Notes: generated by a model from the letters alone, not told the origin. DNA of 64,000 nt from Arthrobacter_E sp041360795 (GCF_041360795.1 NZ_JBFUPW010000003.1:511556-575555), one strand, 5' to 3'; positions 18,607 through 27,929 are shown, numbered from the stretch's first letter. Translations and numbers: made by a program.

Positions 18607-19683
18607 CTAGATGTAGCGGTCCAGCAGGCTCGATTCGGCCATGCGGGACAGACCTTCGCGGACGCTTCGGGCACGCTGCTCACCGATGCCGTCCACCTGC
18701 ATGAGGTCTTCGATCGTGGCGGCCATGAGGTACTGCAGCCCGCCGAAGTGCTCCACGAGGCGGTCGGCGACGGCGCCCGGCACTGCCTTCAGCCCGGAGA
18801 GCAGCCGGTAGCCGCGCGGCTCGACGACGGCGTCCGGCGACGCTTCGCCGCCCGCCCCGGCGATGATCGCCGCGATGCGGTGAGGGTCCACGAGATCCTG
18901 CGCGCTCAGCTCACGCAGCGCCGCGACGGCCTGCTCGATGTCCTCGGCGGAAGCGTCCGAACCGGCGTAATCCCGCAGGATCACCTCGCTGCCCGGTCCG
19001 CGGCCCGCGGTGAGCTCGTCCAGTTGCAGGGCGAGGAGGCGGCCGTCCAGGCCGAGCTCCAGGACGAGCTGGGAGATCTCCTCGGAGATCCGGCGCACCA
19101 TCTCCTGGCGCTGGAGCGTGACCGCGACGTCGCGCACGGTCACCATGGCCTCGATCTCCAGGGAGGAGAGGGCCGCGGTCACCTGGTCCAGGCGGGAGCG
19201 GTAGCGTTCCAGCGTGGCGAGGGCCTGGTTGGCGCGGGCGGAGACCTTCTCGGAACCCTCCAGCACATGGCGGAGGCCGTTCACATAGAGGGCGATGATC
19301 TGCATCGACTGGCTGACCGAGATGACCGGGAAGCCCGTCTGCTTGGCGACGCGCTCGGCGGTGCGGTGCCGGGTGCCGGACTCGGTGGTTTCAATGCTCG
19401 CATCCGGAACGAGCTGGACGCCGGCTCGGACGATGTGGCGGGCGTCCTTGTCGCAGACGATCGCGCCGTCCATCTTCGCGAGCTCCCGCAGACGGGTGGG
19501 GGAGAACTCGATGCCGATCTCGAAGCCACCGGAACAGATGGAGTCGACCGTGCGGTCCGAGCCGAGCACGATGAGCGCGCCGGTGCGTCCGCGGAGGATA
19601 CGCTCCAGGCCGTCCCGCAGGGCGGTGCCGGGCGCGACGCGGGCCAGCGTCGCCGTGAGCGTCTCTTCTGGTGTGCGGGCCAT
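18607..19683 (-). CDS. disA: DNA integrity scanning diadenylate cyclase DisA
   Basis: DisA makes c-di-AMP from two ATP and pauses on branched DNA. The 358-residue protein has the DAC domain with DGA at 72-74 and GTRHR at 103-107, a helical linker, and a C-terminal RuvA-like HhH domain ending MQVDGIGEQRARSVREGL. ATG 19683 gives MARTPEETL; an upstream extension would be Arg-rich. disA usually sits directly beside radA; here a two-gene module separates them. Confidence 0.95.
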   Translation of the reverse strand: MARTPEETLTATLARVAPGTALRDGLERILRGRTGALIVLGSDRTVDSICSGGFEIGIEFSPTRLRELAKMDGAIVCDKDARHIVRAGVQLVPDASIETTESGTRHRTAERVAKQTGFPVISVSQSMQIIALYVNGLRHVLEGSEKVSARANQALATLERYRSRLDQVTAALSSLEIEAMVTVRDVAVTLQRQEMVRRISEEISQLVLELGLDGRLLALQLDELTAGRGPGSEVILRDYAGSDASAEDIEQAVAALRELSAQDLVDPHRIAAIIAGAGGEASPDAVVEPRGYRLLSGLKAVPGAVADRLVEHFGGLQYLMAATIEDLMQVDGIGEQRARSVREGLSRMAESSLLDRYI

Positions 19684-19899
19684 GCTGACTGTTCCCTTCA
19701 GGCGTCCGGGCCGGGGTCTTGCGGCCCGGCTCCAAGAGCCGTTGGACGATCTGCATCGCAGCGCACGCAAAGTGCACCTTCCACGGCTGACACCATCATA
19801 GGGTCCTGTGGGGCCGGATTCCGCATCAGGACGCCGGAAAGTGCCCCGTGAAGCCTCGCGTCGGGAGCACGGAAAGTGGTCTCTCCGGTGCTCTCCGGA

Positions 19900-20319
19900 T
19901 CACGCGGTTTCGCTCAGCACCGTCTCGATCCTGCCGAGGACCCCGGGCCAGCCGTGGCCCATTCCGTCGAGTGCCTGACGGCCTGCCGGAGTGTCCAGAC
20001 GGAAGCCCGCGTGCTCGAAATGCAGCACGGTGCCGTCCGCCACGCTTTCCAGCCGCCAGGTGACCGTGGTGTCGAGGACTCCCTCGGCGAAGAGGATCGT
20101 GAGGGCCCGGCCGGGCTCGACGGCGAGGACTTCGCAGCGCTGCTCGCCCCAGTGGGCCATGTCGAGCGTGAACCGGTGCCCGACGACGGGCGCGATGTCT
20201 CCCGCGGCCCACCAGCGGGCGAGGAGCTCCGGCGTCGTGATGGCTTCCCAGACGCGCTCGATCGGGTGCGGGAAGTGGCGTTCGAGACGGATGGCGTTCT
20301 CGGGGTTCTCAGTCATCAT
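19900..20319 (-). CDS. SRPBCC (AHSA1-like) protein
   Basis: A 139-residue START/Bet v 1-fold protein with IRLERHFPHPIERVWEAITTPELLARWW, the characteristic opening of the AHSA1 group, and LHFEHAGF near the C-terminus. These proteins bind hydrophobic ligands and are often encoded after an ArsR-type regulator, as here, where they overlap by 11 bp. The ligand is unknown. A start 3 bp downstream is also possible. Confidence 0.85.
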   Translation of the reverse strand: MMTENPENAIRLERHFPHPIERVWEAITTPELLARWWAAGDIAPVVGHRFTLDMAHWGEQRCEVLAVEPGRALTILFAEGVLDTTVTWRLESVADGTVLHFEHAGFRLDTPAGRQALDGMGHGWPGVLGRIETVLSETA

Positions 20320-20701
20320 CGGTCCGTTCTGTGGGGTGGGGAAGGGGGTCCTGTGCGGAGGTGTCCTGGTGTGGTGAGTGGTCTCCTCCCGCGGACGCGG
20401 TGGCGTCGAGGAGGTCTCCCAGGACGTCGAGGCGACGGTTCCAGTACTGCTCGTACGGCTTGAGCCAGTCGCCGGCCTGCGCCAGCCCTGCCGGCTTCAG
20501 GTGATAGACGCGGTTCCTGCCTCGGCGTTCCTCCCGGACGAGGCCGGCCTCGCGCAGCACGGCGAGGTGTTCCGAGGCGGCCGACCGGCTCAGCGCGAGC
20601 AGTCCGGTGAGCTCGCCGGCCGTGAGCGGTCCCGTGCGCAGGGCATCCAGCATCCTGCGCCGGGCGGGATTGGCGAGAGCGCCGAAGACGTCGGGAAGCA
20701 C
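20309..20701 (-). CDS. ArsR/SmtB-family winged-helix regulator
   Basis: A 130-residue HTH protein with the ArsR core FGALANPARRRMLDALRTGPLTAGELTG and recognition helix LSRSAASEHLAVLREAGLV, then RRGRNRVYHL wing. No metal-binding Cys pair is seen. GTG 20701 is chosen because the longer TTG-start form would translate straight through the 20710-20735 dyad, which is better explained as its operator. It probably controls itself and the overlapping SRPBCC gene. The C-terminal 30 residues are polar and likely disordered. Confidence 0.85.
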   Translation of the reverse strand: MLPDVFGALANPARRRMLDALRTGPLTAGELTGLLALSRSAASEHLAVLREAGLVREERRGRNRVYHLKPAGLAQAGDWLKPYEQYWNRRLDVLGDLLDATASAGGDHSPHQDTSAQDPLPHPTERTDDD

Positions 20702-20709
20702 GATGTCAT

Positions 20710-20735
20710 GATATGTCGGAAATATCCGACATATC
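20710..20735. promoter_or_regulatory. operator dyad of the ArsR-type regulator
   Basis: Perfect 11-bp arms GATATGTCGGA (20710-20720) and its complement (20725-20735) separated by AATA. The dyad is A/T-rich against a G/C-rich background and lies 8 bp upstream of the GTG start, where an autorepressor would block transcription. Confidence 0.7.
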
Positions 20736-20747
20736 AAGTCTCCGTCG

Positions 20748-20810
20748 CGTTGCGTGCTCAGTTGTTGTGGGTTCTGGGGCCTGACACCCGCAACAACTGA
20801 GCACGCAACG
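20748..20810. repeat. 25-bp-arm inverted repeat between radA and the arsR-type gene
   Basis: Arms 20748-20772 and 20786-20810 match except for one G-T type difference; the loop is 13 bases. It lies 55 bp after the radA stop and just upstream of the arsR-type promoter region, so it could end radA transcripts. There is no T-run. Confidence 0.78.
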
Positions 20811-20865
20811 ACGACGGCGTCGGGGCGGCGGAGCTCAGCCCGCCGTCACATGCCCGCCCGCACTC

Positions 20866-22242
20866 TCACCCGTGGAACAGCAGTTCCAGAGCCTGGGCCA
20901 GGTGCTCCACTTCCTTCACCGTGAAGCCGTCCGGCACCGGGCCCGGTCCGTTGGGGCTCGATGGCACGATGGCGTGCGTGAAGCCGAGCCTGCTCGCCTC
21001 CTGGATGCGTTTGTTGATCCCGGGCACGGGGCGGACCTCCCCGGCCAGGCCCACTTCGCCGAATGCGATCAGACGGCTGGACAGTGCCTTGCCGGCCTTG
21101 GCGGAGGCCACGGCGAGGGCGACGGCCAGATCCGTGGCGGGTTCGCTGAGTTTCACGCCGCCCACGGTGGCCACATAGGAGTCGTCCTTGTGGAGCTGGC
21201 AGCCGGCCCGCTGCTGCAGCACCGCCAGGAGCATCGACACCCGGGAGGAATCCAGGCCGCTCGTCGCGCGGCGGGGCTGGGCGTTGGGGGACGTGGCCAG
21301 GAGGGACTGCACCTCGGCCACGAGAGGCCGCCGACCCTCGAGGGTCACGGTGATGCAGGTCCCGGACACCGGCTCCTTGGTCCGCGAGACGAAGAGGCCG
21401 CTCGGGTCCGCCAGACCCTCGATGCCGTCCTCGTTCAGATCGAAACAGCCCACCTCGTCAGTGGGCCCGTAGCGGTTCTTCACAGCGCGGATGAGCCGCA
21501 GCCGAGAGTGACGCTCGCCCTCGAACTGGCACACCACATCGACGAGGTGTTCCAGCAGCCGCGGCCCGGCGATCGAGCCGTCCTTGGTCACATGGCCCAC
21601 CAGGAGCGTGGTCATGTTCCGTTTCTTGGCCGCGGCGATGAGGGACGCCGCCACCTCGCGCACCTGGGAGACGCCGCCGGCGGACCCTTCCACCTCAGGA
21701 CTGCTCAGGGTCTGCACGGAGTCCACCACAAGAAGCCGCGGCTCCACGCGTTCGACCTGGCCCAGAGCCTGCGAGAGGTCCGTTTCGGCGGAGAGATACA
21801 GGGTGTCCGCCACGGCGTCGATCCGCTCGGCGCGGAGCTTCACCTGCGCGGCAGACTCCTCGCCGGTCACGTAGAGGACGTCCTGGCCCGTGCGGGCGAA
21901 GCGCGCCGCGACATCCAGGAGCAGGGTCGACTTGCCGACGCCCGGCTCTCCGGCCAGCAGGATCACGGCGCCCGGCACGAGACCGCCGCCGAGCACCCGG
22001 TCCAGCTCGTTCACGCCCGTTGGCAGGAACGCCGCCGCGGCGGCGTCCACCGAGGCGATCGGGAGCGCCGGCTCCAGGACAGTGGCGGCCGCCGTCGTGC
22101 GGGCGACCGTGGCGCCGGTCTCCACCACCGTGCCCCACGCCTGGCACTCACCGCAGCGGCCCACCCACTTGATGGTGGTCCAGCCGCATTCGGTGCACTT
22201 GTATCCCGGCGCCTTGCTGCCGCGGGTGGTCTTGCTTGCCAT
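20866..22242 (-). CDS. radA: DNA repair protein RadA
   Basis: RadA is a RecA-like branch-migration ATPase. The 458-residue protein has an N-terminal four-cysteine zinc finger (YKCTECGWTTIKWVGRCGEC), Walker A GEPGVGKST near residue 100, the RadA signature KNRYG, and a C-terminal Lon-protease-like domain. ATG 22242 gives MASKTTRGS; a further 11 upstream codons are in frame but lack conservation features. It lies 67 bp after a FUSC gene on the same strand. Confidence 0.95.
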   Translation of the reverse strand: MASKTTRGSKAPGYKCTECGWTTIKWVGRCGECQAWGTVVETGATVARTTAAATVLEPALPIASVDAAAAAFLPTGVNELDRVLGGGLVPGAVILLAGEPGVGKSTLLLDVAARFARTGQDVLYVTGEESAAQVKLRAERIDAVADTLYLSAETDLSQALGQVERVEPRLLVVDSVQTLSSPEVEGSAGGVSQVREVAASLIAAAKKRNMTTLLVGHVTKDGSIAGPRLLEHLVDVVCQFEGERHSRLRLIRAVKNRYGPTDEVGCFDLNEDGIEGLADPSGLFVSRTKEPVSGTCITVTLEGRRPLVAEVQSLLATSPNAQPRRATSGLDSSRVSMLLAVLQQRAGCQLHKDDSYVATVGGVKLSEPATDLAVALAVASAKAGKALSSRLIAFGEVGLAGEVRPVPGINKRIQEASRLGFTHAIVPSSPNGPGPVPDGFTVKEVEHLAQALELLFHG

Positions 22243-22309
22243 GCCCTCAAGCCTATCGGCGGGCACTGACACCAAAGCCGCGGGGCTGCCGATGTGGAAA
22301 ACCCCGGGG

Positions 22310-23437
22310 TCAGAGATCCGGCAGGTAGTCCCGGGCCTCCTTGGCCTCCACGCCCGCGGTCTCCAGGAGATCCACCATGAGCGGCCGGAACAGCATGACC
22401 ACCGTCTCGCCCTCCAGGCGGCTCACCCCCAGCAGGCGGGGATGCAGGCGCGTGGCGATCGACGCGAGGTCCTGCTGCGCGTCCCGCAGCGCGGAGTCGC
22501 GGCCCCGGCCGTCGTCGCCCGCATAGCCCACGGCCATGAGGTCCACCGCGTCAGCAGTCTCGAACAGCACCTCCGCGATGCTCTGTGTCGCCTCATCGCT
22601 CAGCGCGGTGTGGTTGATGGCGCTGGTCAGCCGCCGGGCGAACACCCGGCAGTTGCGCAGGGCGAGATCGAGGTACTCGACCGCCTCGCCGAGCTGGGAG
22701 ACCTCGGACCGGTGCCGTCGGTACAGCGGGGACATGGTCGTGACCTCGCCGGAGGCCCGCAAGGTCATCCGCAGGGCGTCCAGACCGGGCTGGCAGTTCC
22801 GGGCGCGCACCAGGGCGTGCCAGGCCAGGGTCGAGTCATTGTCGAGGAGGCTCTTCCCGCATTCGCGCAGCACTTCGGAGGTCTGCTGGAGCGTCGAGCG
22901 CAATTGCAGCCGTGGCTCCTCGCGCGGATCCCGGGGGGTCAGGAACGTCACGAGCAGGGCGAACACCCCGCCCACCACAGCGTCGAGGCTCCGGGTGAAC
23001 GGCCCGCCCGCGGGGGCCGGGAGCAGCACCACCAGCAGCGACTGAAGGCCGAGCTGTGTGGCGAAGATGGCGCCACTGTCCAGGAAGCGCGCCAGGAGGA
23101 TCGAGAAGAGCAGCACGACGGCGGCCTGCCAGATCCCCGAACCGAGCCAGTGCAGCAGGACGTCCCCCACCGCGATGCCCAGCGTGCAGCCGAGGCCGAC
23201 CTCCAGCACACGGCGCAAGCGCGTGCCCCGGGCGAAACCGAGAGCGATCAGCGAGGACGTCGCCGCGAACAGCGGCCCCACATGCCCCAGGACGAGCTCG
23301 GCGAACGTGTACGCCCCCACCGCGCAGAACGTCATCTGCAGTGCGGGGATGAGCGATTCACGCATGCGGATGACGCCCGTCGTGGCGCGCTCCTTCGCTT
23401 CCCTGCCGATCGGCTTCACACCGCCCAAGCGCACCAT
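22310..23437 (-). CDS. FUSC-family membrane protein
   Basis: A 375-residue protein with about six hydrophobic helices in the first 170 residues (ALQMTFCAVGAYTFAELVLG, LGCTLGIAVGDVLLHWLG and others) and a long soluble helical C-terminal domain. This is the arrangement of FUSC/aromatic acid exporter-like proteins, which are thought to move aromatic or cationic compounds. The substrate is unknown. It is upstream of radA on the same strand and may share transcripts. Start ATG 23437; MRESL at codon 25 is an alternative. Confidence 0.8.
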   Translation of the reverse strand: MVRLGGVKPIGREAKERATTGVIRMRESLIPALQMTFCAVGAYTFAELVLGHVGPLFAATSSLIALGFARGTRLRRVLEVGLGCTLGIAVGDVLLHWLGSGIWQAAVVLLFSILLARFLDSGAIFATQLGLQSLLVVLLPAPAGGPFTRSLDAVVGGVFALLVTFLTPRDPREEPRLQLRSTLQQTSEVLRECGKSLLDNDSTLAWHALVRARNCQPGLDALRMTLRASGEVTTMSPLYRRHRSEVSQLGEAVEYLDLALRNCRVFARRLTSAINHTALSDEATQSIAEVLFETADAVDLMAVGYAGDDGRGRDSALRDAQQDLASIATRLHPRLLGVSRLEGETVVMLFRPLMVDLLETAGVEAKEARDYLPDL

Positions 23438-23583
23438 GGGCTCAGTCTATTGCGGAGCCGACGACGGCGCCGTGCGGCCGGCCGTTCACGTCGCCGTGGC
23501 CGGTGGTTCAGGAAGTGTCCTTACGGCGTGCGGCAGGCCAACGCAATGCGGCCCGGCCAGAAGTCACGGACTATCCATGGCCG

Positions 23584-23605
23584 GTTAACCTCGCGTTCAC
23601 CTTTA
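23584..23605 (+). promoter_or_regulatory. PHO box upstream of pstS
   Basis: Two tandem 11-bp direct-repeat units, GTTAACCTCGC (23584-23594) and GTTCACCTTTA (23595-23605), match the layout of the actinobacterial PhoP binding site, and a third partial unit follows. They lie 142 bp before the pstS start. The rest of 23438-23746 (309 bp) contains no gene that I can support; it is the pst promoter region. Confidence 0.65.
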
Positions 23606-23746
23606 ACCGCGGATCCCTTTACCTCGGCTCTTTAGTTTCGTTGAAGGTACAAAGGTACGCATCGTCGGCAGGACCGTCACGCACCCGATCGGGGCGGAAG
23701 GCAGAGTCCGGGCCGGCGCGACATCAGGACCCTGAAAGGGAACATT

Positions 23747-24865
23747 GTGAAGGCTCTCCGCTTCGGCCGCCATGCGGCACTCGCAGTCGTCGCAGCAGGC
23801 GCTCTGGCGCTGACTGCTTGTGGCTCGGACAACGCGACCGGCAACAACTCGGCTGCTCCCAGCAACAACGGGCCCAAGGTCACCGGCACTCTGACCGGCG
23901 TCGGCGCCTCCTCGCAGGGTGCGGCCATGGACGCCTGGAAGACCGGCTTCGCCAGCGCCAACTCCGGCGCCAGCGTGCAGTACTCCCCGGACGGCTCCGG
24001 CGCAGGCCGCAAGGCCCTCCTGGACGGCTCCGCCCAGTTCGCCGGTTCCGACGCCTACCTGAAGGACGAGGAGTACGCCTCCTCCAAGGAGAAGTGCGGC
24101 CCCAACGGCGCCATCAACATCCCGGTGTACATCTCCCCGATCGCCGTGGCCTTCAACCTGCCGGACGTCAAGGAGCTCAAGCTCGACGCCGACACCACCG
24201 CCAAGATCTTCCGCGGCCAGGTCTCCAAGTGGAACGACGCGGCCATCGCGAAGCTGAACCCGGGCGTCACCCTGCCCGACCTCAAGGTCACCCCGGTGAA
24301 CCGCTCGGATGACTCCGGCACCACCACCAACTTCACCCAGTACCTGAGCGCCGTGTCCCCGTCCGTGTGGACCGACAAGGCTTCCGGCGTCTGGCCGTCC
24401 TCCCTCAAGGGCGAGAACGCCAAGGGCACCTCCGGCGTCGTCAAGACCGTCACCGACACCCCCGGCGCCGTGACCTACGCGGATGACTCCGCCGTCTCCG
24501 GCAAGCTCGGCGTGGCCTCCATCAAGGTCGGCGAGAGCTTCGTGAAGCCGACCGCCGAGGGCGCCGCCAAGGCCGTCGAGACCGGCAAGTCCGTGGAAGG
24601 CCGCGCTCAGGGCGACCTCTCCCTCAAGATCGACCGCACCAGCAAGGATTCCGCGTCCTACCCGCTGACTCTGGCGTCGTACCACATCCTCTGCACCACC
24701 TACAAGGACCAGGCCACCGTGGACCTGATCAAGGCGTTCGAGAACTACGTGGTGAGCGACGCCGGCCAGCAGGCCGCCGCCGACGCCGCCAAGTCCGCTC
24801 CGCTGAGCAAGAGCCTTCAGGAGAAGGCCAAGGCCGCGATCGAGCAGATCAAGGTCAAGGGCTAG
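23747..24865 (+). CDS. pstS: phosphate ABC transporter substrate-binding lipoprotein
   Basis: PstS captures inorganic phosphate outside the membrane. The 372-residue protein has a lipoprotein signal with lipobox LTAC (Cys25), a Ser/Asn-rich linker, and the PstS fold: GVGASSQGAAMDAW, DGSGAGRKALLDGSAQFAGSD, and NRSDDSGTTTNFTQYLS, which contribute phosphate ligands. GTG 23747 follows AAAGGGA. It leads pstSCAB and is preceded by a PHO box, so phosphate starvation control is expected. Confidence 0.96.
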   Translation: MKALRFGRHAALAVVAAGALALTACGSDNATGNNSAAPSNNGPKVTGTLTGVGASSQGAAMDAWKTGFASANSGASVQYSPDGSGAGRKALLDGSAQFAGSDAYLKDEEYASSKEKCGPNGAINIPVYISPIAVAFNLPDVKELKLDADTTAKIFRGQVSKWNDAAIAKLNPGVTLPDLKVTPVNRSDDSGTTTNFTQYLSAVSPSVWTDKASGVWPSSLKGENAKGTSGVVKTVTDTPGAVTYADDSAVSGKLGVASIKVGESFVKPTAEGAAKAVETGKSVEGRAQGDLSLKIDRTSKDSASYPLTLASYHILCTTYKDQATVDLIKAFENYVVSDAGQQAAADAAKSAPLSKSLQEKAKAAIEQIKVKG

Positions 24866-24984
24866 CATTCCCCGCCCGGGAATGACGAGTTCCCTGTCCA
24901 GAGCATTCTCCCCGACGTCGTGGGAACCGGGTTCCACACCCGGCGACCACGGCCCGGGGACGCGGAAGGCCTGGACAGGGAACT
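24866..24984 (+). promoter_or_regulatory. nested hairpins between pstS and pstC
   Basis: Directly after the pstS stop is a 7-bp stem (24866-24872 with 24878-24884, loop of 5). A second, enclosing-type stem pairs 24888-24901 with 24971-24984 (14 bp perfect), and an imperfect GTGGGAACC/GGTTCCACAC hairpin lies inside it. This 189-bp gap is the only large one in the operon and is suited to attenuation or mRNA protection that leaves pstS in excess over pstCAB. Confidence 0.6.
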
Positions 24985-25054
24985 TTGCCGTTACCCACCC
25001 GATCGGGGAATCCGGCTGGGCCGGGACACCCACACTGGACTGGAAGGCAGTTAA

Positions 25055-25987
25055 GTGAGCAGCAACACCATGACCGAGTCATCGGCCGCAGGACGGGCCG
25101 GCGACAAGGTCTTCTCCGGAGCCACGCTCGGCGCCGGGATCCTGATCCTCCTCGTCCTCTTCGGTGTGGCCGCATTCCTGGTCGCTCAGGCGATCCCCGC
25201 GCTCGTGGCCGACCCGGCCGACATCCAGGGCGGCGCCGGATTCTGGGCTTACATCTGGCCCATCATCATCGGCACCCTGATCGCCGCCGCGATCGCCCTG
25301 GTCATCGCGACTCCGGTGGCCATCGGCGTCGCGCTCTTCATCTCGCACTACGCCCCGCGCCGCCTGGCCTCCGCCCTCGGTTACGTCATCGACCTGCTGG
25401 CAGCCATCCCCTCCGTGGTGTACGGCGCCTGGGGCGCGGCGTTCCTGGCCAAGGAGATCTCCCCGGCCTACGACTGGCTGGCCGACAACCTGGGCTGGAT
25501 CCCGATCTTCGCGGGGCCCGCCTCGGCCACGGGCAAGACCATCCTCACGGCCGGCATCGTCCTGGCGGTCATGGTCCTGCCGATCATCACGTCGCTGTCC
25601 CGCGAGATCTTCCTCCAGACGCCCAAGCTGCACGAGGAGGCCGCGCTCGCCCTCGGCGCCACGCGCTGGGAGATGGTCCGCATGGCCGTCCTGCCCTTCG
25701 GCCGCCCCGGCATCATCAGCGCCATCATGCTCGGCCTCGGCCGCGCGCTCGGCGAGACCATGGCGGTCGCCCTGGTGCTCTCCTCGGGCGCCCTGACGGC
25801 CAGCCTGATCCAGAGCGGCAACCAGACCATCGCCGCGGAGATCGCCCTGAACTTCCCGGAGGCGTCCGGCATCAAGGTGAACACGCTGATCGCCGCCGGC
25901 CTGGTCCTCTTCGTCATCACCCTCGGCGTGAACATGATCGCGCGGTGGATCATCACCAAGCACAAGGAATTCTCGGGGGCCAACTGA
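25055..25987 (+). CDS. pstC: phosphate ABC transporter permease PstC
   Basis: One of two membrane subunits of the high-affinity phosphate importer. The 310-residue protein has six predicted helices and the permease coupling loop EEAALALGATRWEMVRMAVLP. GTG 25055 is taken as start; MTESS at 25070 is possible. pstA starts 1 bp after the stop. Confidence 0.95.
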   Translation: MSSNTMTESSAAGRAGDKVFSGATLGAGILILLVLFGVAAFLVAQAIPALVADPADIQGGAGFWAYIWPIIIGTLIAAAIALVIATPVAIGVALFISHYAPRRLASALGYVIDLLAAIPSVVYGAWGAAFLAKEISPAYDWLADNLGWIPIFAGPASATGKTILTAGIVLAVMVLPIITSLSREIFLQTPKLHEEAALALGATRWEMVRMAVLPFGRPGIISAIMLGLGRALGETMAVALVLSSGALTASLIQSGNQTIAAEIALNFPEASGIKVNTLIAAGLVLFVITLGVNMIARWIITKHKEFSGAN

Positions 25988-25988
25988 C

Positions 25989-27098
25989 ATGACCACCACC
26001 CTGACACCCAATCGCCGCCGCTCCGCGCTGACCAAGGGGCAGCTGCCCAAGTACGCCCCGTGGGTCGTGCTGGGCGCGTCCCTCGTCGTCGGCGCGGCGC
26101 TCGTGAACCTCATCGGGTTCAACCCGTTCGGCTGGGGCCTGATCTCCGCCATCCTCTTCACCGTGGGCCTCGTGGCCTGGAGCGGTTCCGTGGAGGGCGC
26201 CCGCAAGGCGAAGGACAAGCTGGCCACCTGCCTGGTGTTCGGCTCCTTCATCATCGCGGTGCTGCCCCTGATCTCGGTCATCTGGACGGCGCTGGTGAAC
26301 GGCATTCCGGGCCTCATGACCCCCGGCTTCCTCGGCACCTCGATGAACGGCGTGACCGGTGTGGCCGACAACAAGGCCGTGGAGAACGGCACCAGGGTCC
26401 TGGGCGGCGTGTACCACGCGCTGATCGGCACCCTGCAGATCACGGCCCTGGCCACGGTCATCTCCGTGCCGGTGGGTCTGCTCACGGCGGTCTACCTCGT
26501 CGAGTACGGCAACGACCGTTTCCTGGCCCGCGCCATCACCTTCTTCGTGGACGTCATGACCGGCATCCCGTCGATCGTGGCCGGTCTTTTCGCGGCGGCG
26601 TTCTTCTTCATCGTGGTGGGTCCCGGCACCAAGACCGGCGCGGTCGCAGCGATCGCGCTCTCGGTGCTCATGATCCCCGTGGTGGTGCGCTCCAGCGAGG
26701 AGATGCTCAAGATCGTCCCGAACGAGCTCCGCGAGGCCGCCTACGCCCTGGGCGTGCGCAAGTGGCGCACGATCGTGAAGGTCGTCATCCCGACGGCGAT
26801 CTCCGGCATCGCGTCCGGCGTCACCCTGGCGATCGCTCGCGTGATCGGTGAGACGGCGCCCATCCTCGTCACGGCCGGCTTCGCGACCGCGATCAACAAC
26901 AACGTGTTCGGCGGGTGGATGGCTTCGCTCCCGACGTACATCTACACGCAGATCCTGAACCCGACGTCGCCGTCCAACCCCGGTCCGTCGGACCAGCGGG
27001 CCTGGGGCGCGGCCCTGGTCCTGATTATCCTGGTGATGCTGCTGAACCTCATCGCCCGCCTGATCGCACGGGTCTTCGCGCCCAAGCAGGGCCGCTAG
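25989..27098 (+). CDS. pstA: phosphate ABC transporter permease PstA
   Basis: Second permease subunit. The 369-residue protein carries extra N-terminal hydrophobic segments (about residues 25-80), which actinobacterial PstA proteins often have, then the ABC permease core with the coupling loop ELREAAYALGVRKWRTIVKVVIP. It is followed by pstB after 35 bp with AGGAA upstream of that start. Confidence 0.95.
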   Translation: MTTTLTPNRRRSALTKGQLPKYAPWVVLGASLVVGAALVNLIGFNPFGWGLISAILFTVGLVAWSGSVEGARKAKDKLATCLVFGSFIIAVLPLISVIWTALVNGIPGLMTPGFLGTSMNGVTGVADNKAVENGTRVLGGVYHALIGTLQITALATVISVPVGLLTAVYLVEYGNDRFLARAITFFVDVMTGIPSIVAGLFAAAFFFIVVGPGTKTGAVAAIALSVLMIPVVVRSSEEMLKIVPNELREAAYALGVRKWRTIVKVVIPTAISGIASGVTLAIARVIGETAPILVTAGFATAINNNVFGGWMASLPTYIYTQILNPTSPSNPGPSDQRAWGAALVLIILVMLLNLIARLIARVFAPKQGR

Positions 27099-27133
27099 AG
27101 ACACCCACTGAAGATTCCGAAGGAACCACAGCA

Positions 27134-27913
27134 ATGAGCAAGAGAATCGACGTCAAGGACCTGAACGTCTACTACGGCAACTTCCTGGCCGTGGAGGGTG
27201 TCAACATCAACATCGAGGCCAAGTCGGTCACGGCCTTCATCGGCCCGTCCGGCTGCGGCAAGTCCACTTTCCTCCGCACCCTGAACCGCATGCACGAGGT
27301 GCTGCCGGGCGCACATGTGGAAGGCGAAGTCCTGCTGGACGGCGCGGACATCTACGGCCCCGGCGTCGACCCGGTGACCGTCCGCACGAACATCGGCATG
27401 GTGTTCCAGCGCCCCAACCCGTTCCCCACCATGTCCATCCGGGACAACGTCCTGGCCGGCGTGAAGCTGAACAACCAGCGGATCTCCAAGGGCGAGGCGG
27501 ATGCCCTGGTGGAGAAGTCCCTGCAGGGCGCCAACCTCTGGAACGAGGTCAAGGACCGTCTGGACAAGCCCGGTTCGGGTCTTTCGGGCGGCCAGCAGCA
27601 GCGTCTCTGCATCGCCCGTGCGATCGCGGTGGAGCCGGCCGTGCTGCTCATGGACGAGCCGTGTTCCGCTCTGGACCCGATCTCGACCCTCGCGGTGGAG
27701 GACCTCATCAATGAGCTCAAGGACTCCTACACCGTGGTGATCGTGACCCACAACATGCAGCAGGCCGCCCGTGTCTCGGACAAGACGGCGTTCTTCAACA
27801 TCGCTGGCACCGGCAAGCCGGGCAAGCTCATCGAGTTCGCGGACACCAGCACCATCTTCAACAACCCGAGCCAGAAGGCCACCGAGGACTACGTCTCCGG
27901 CCGCTTCGGGTGA
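27134..27913 (+). CDS. pstB: phosphate ABC transporter ATPase PstB
   Basis: ATP-hydrolysing subunit of the importer. The 259-residue protein has Walker A GPSGCGKST (37-45), the Q-loop VFQRPNPFPTMS typical of PstB, signature LSGGQQQR, Walker B VLLMDEPCSALDP, and the switch His in VTHNMQQ. ATG 27134 is the start; the upstream in-frame extension overlaps pstA. No phoU gene follows; the operon ends at a strong hairpin. Confidence 0.96.
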   Translation: MSKRIDVKDLNVYYGNFLAVEGVNINIEAKSVTAFIGPSGCGKSTFLRTLNRMHEVLPGAHVEGEVLLDGADIYGPGVDPVTVRTNIGMVFQRPNPFPTMSIRDNVLAGVKLNNQRISKGEADALVEKSLQGANLWNEVKDRLDKPGSGLSGGQQQRLCIARAIAVEPAVLLMDEPCSALDPISTLAVEDLINELKDSYTVVIVTHNMQQAARVSDKTAFFNIAGTGKPGKLIEFADTSTIFNNPSQKATEDYVSGRFG

Positions 27914-27929
27914 TCCTTCCGGACGACCA

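Noticed and set aside
20699..20737. A 12-codon longer form of the ArsR-type regulator starting at TTG
   Set aside because: It would read through the perfect operator dyad at 20710-20735; GTG at 20701 starts directly at the conserved domain.
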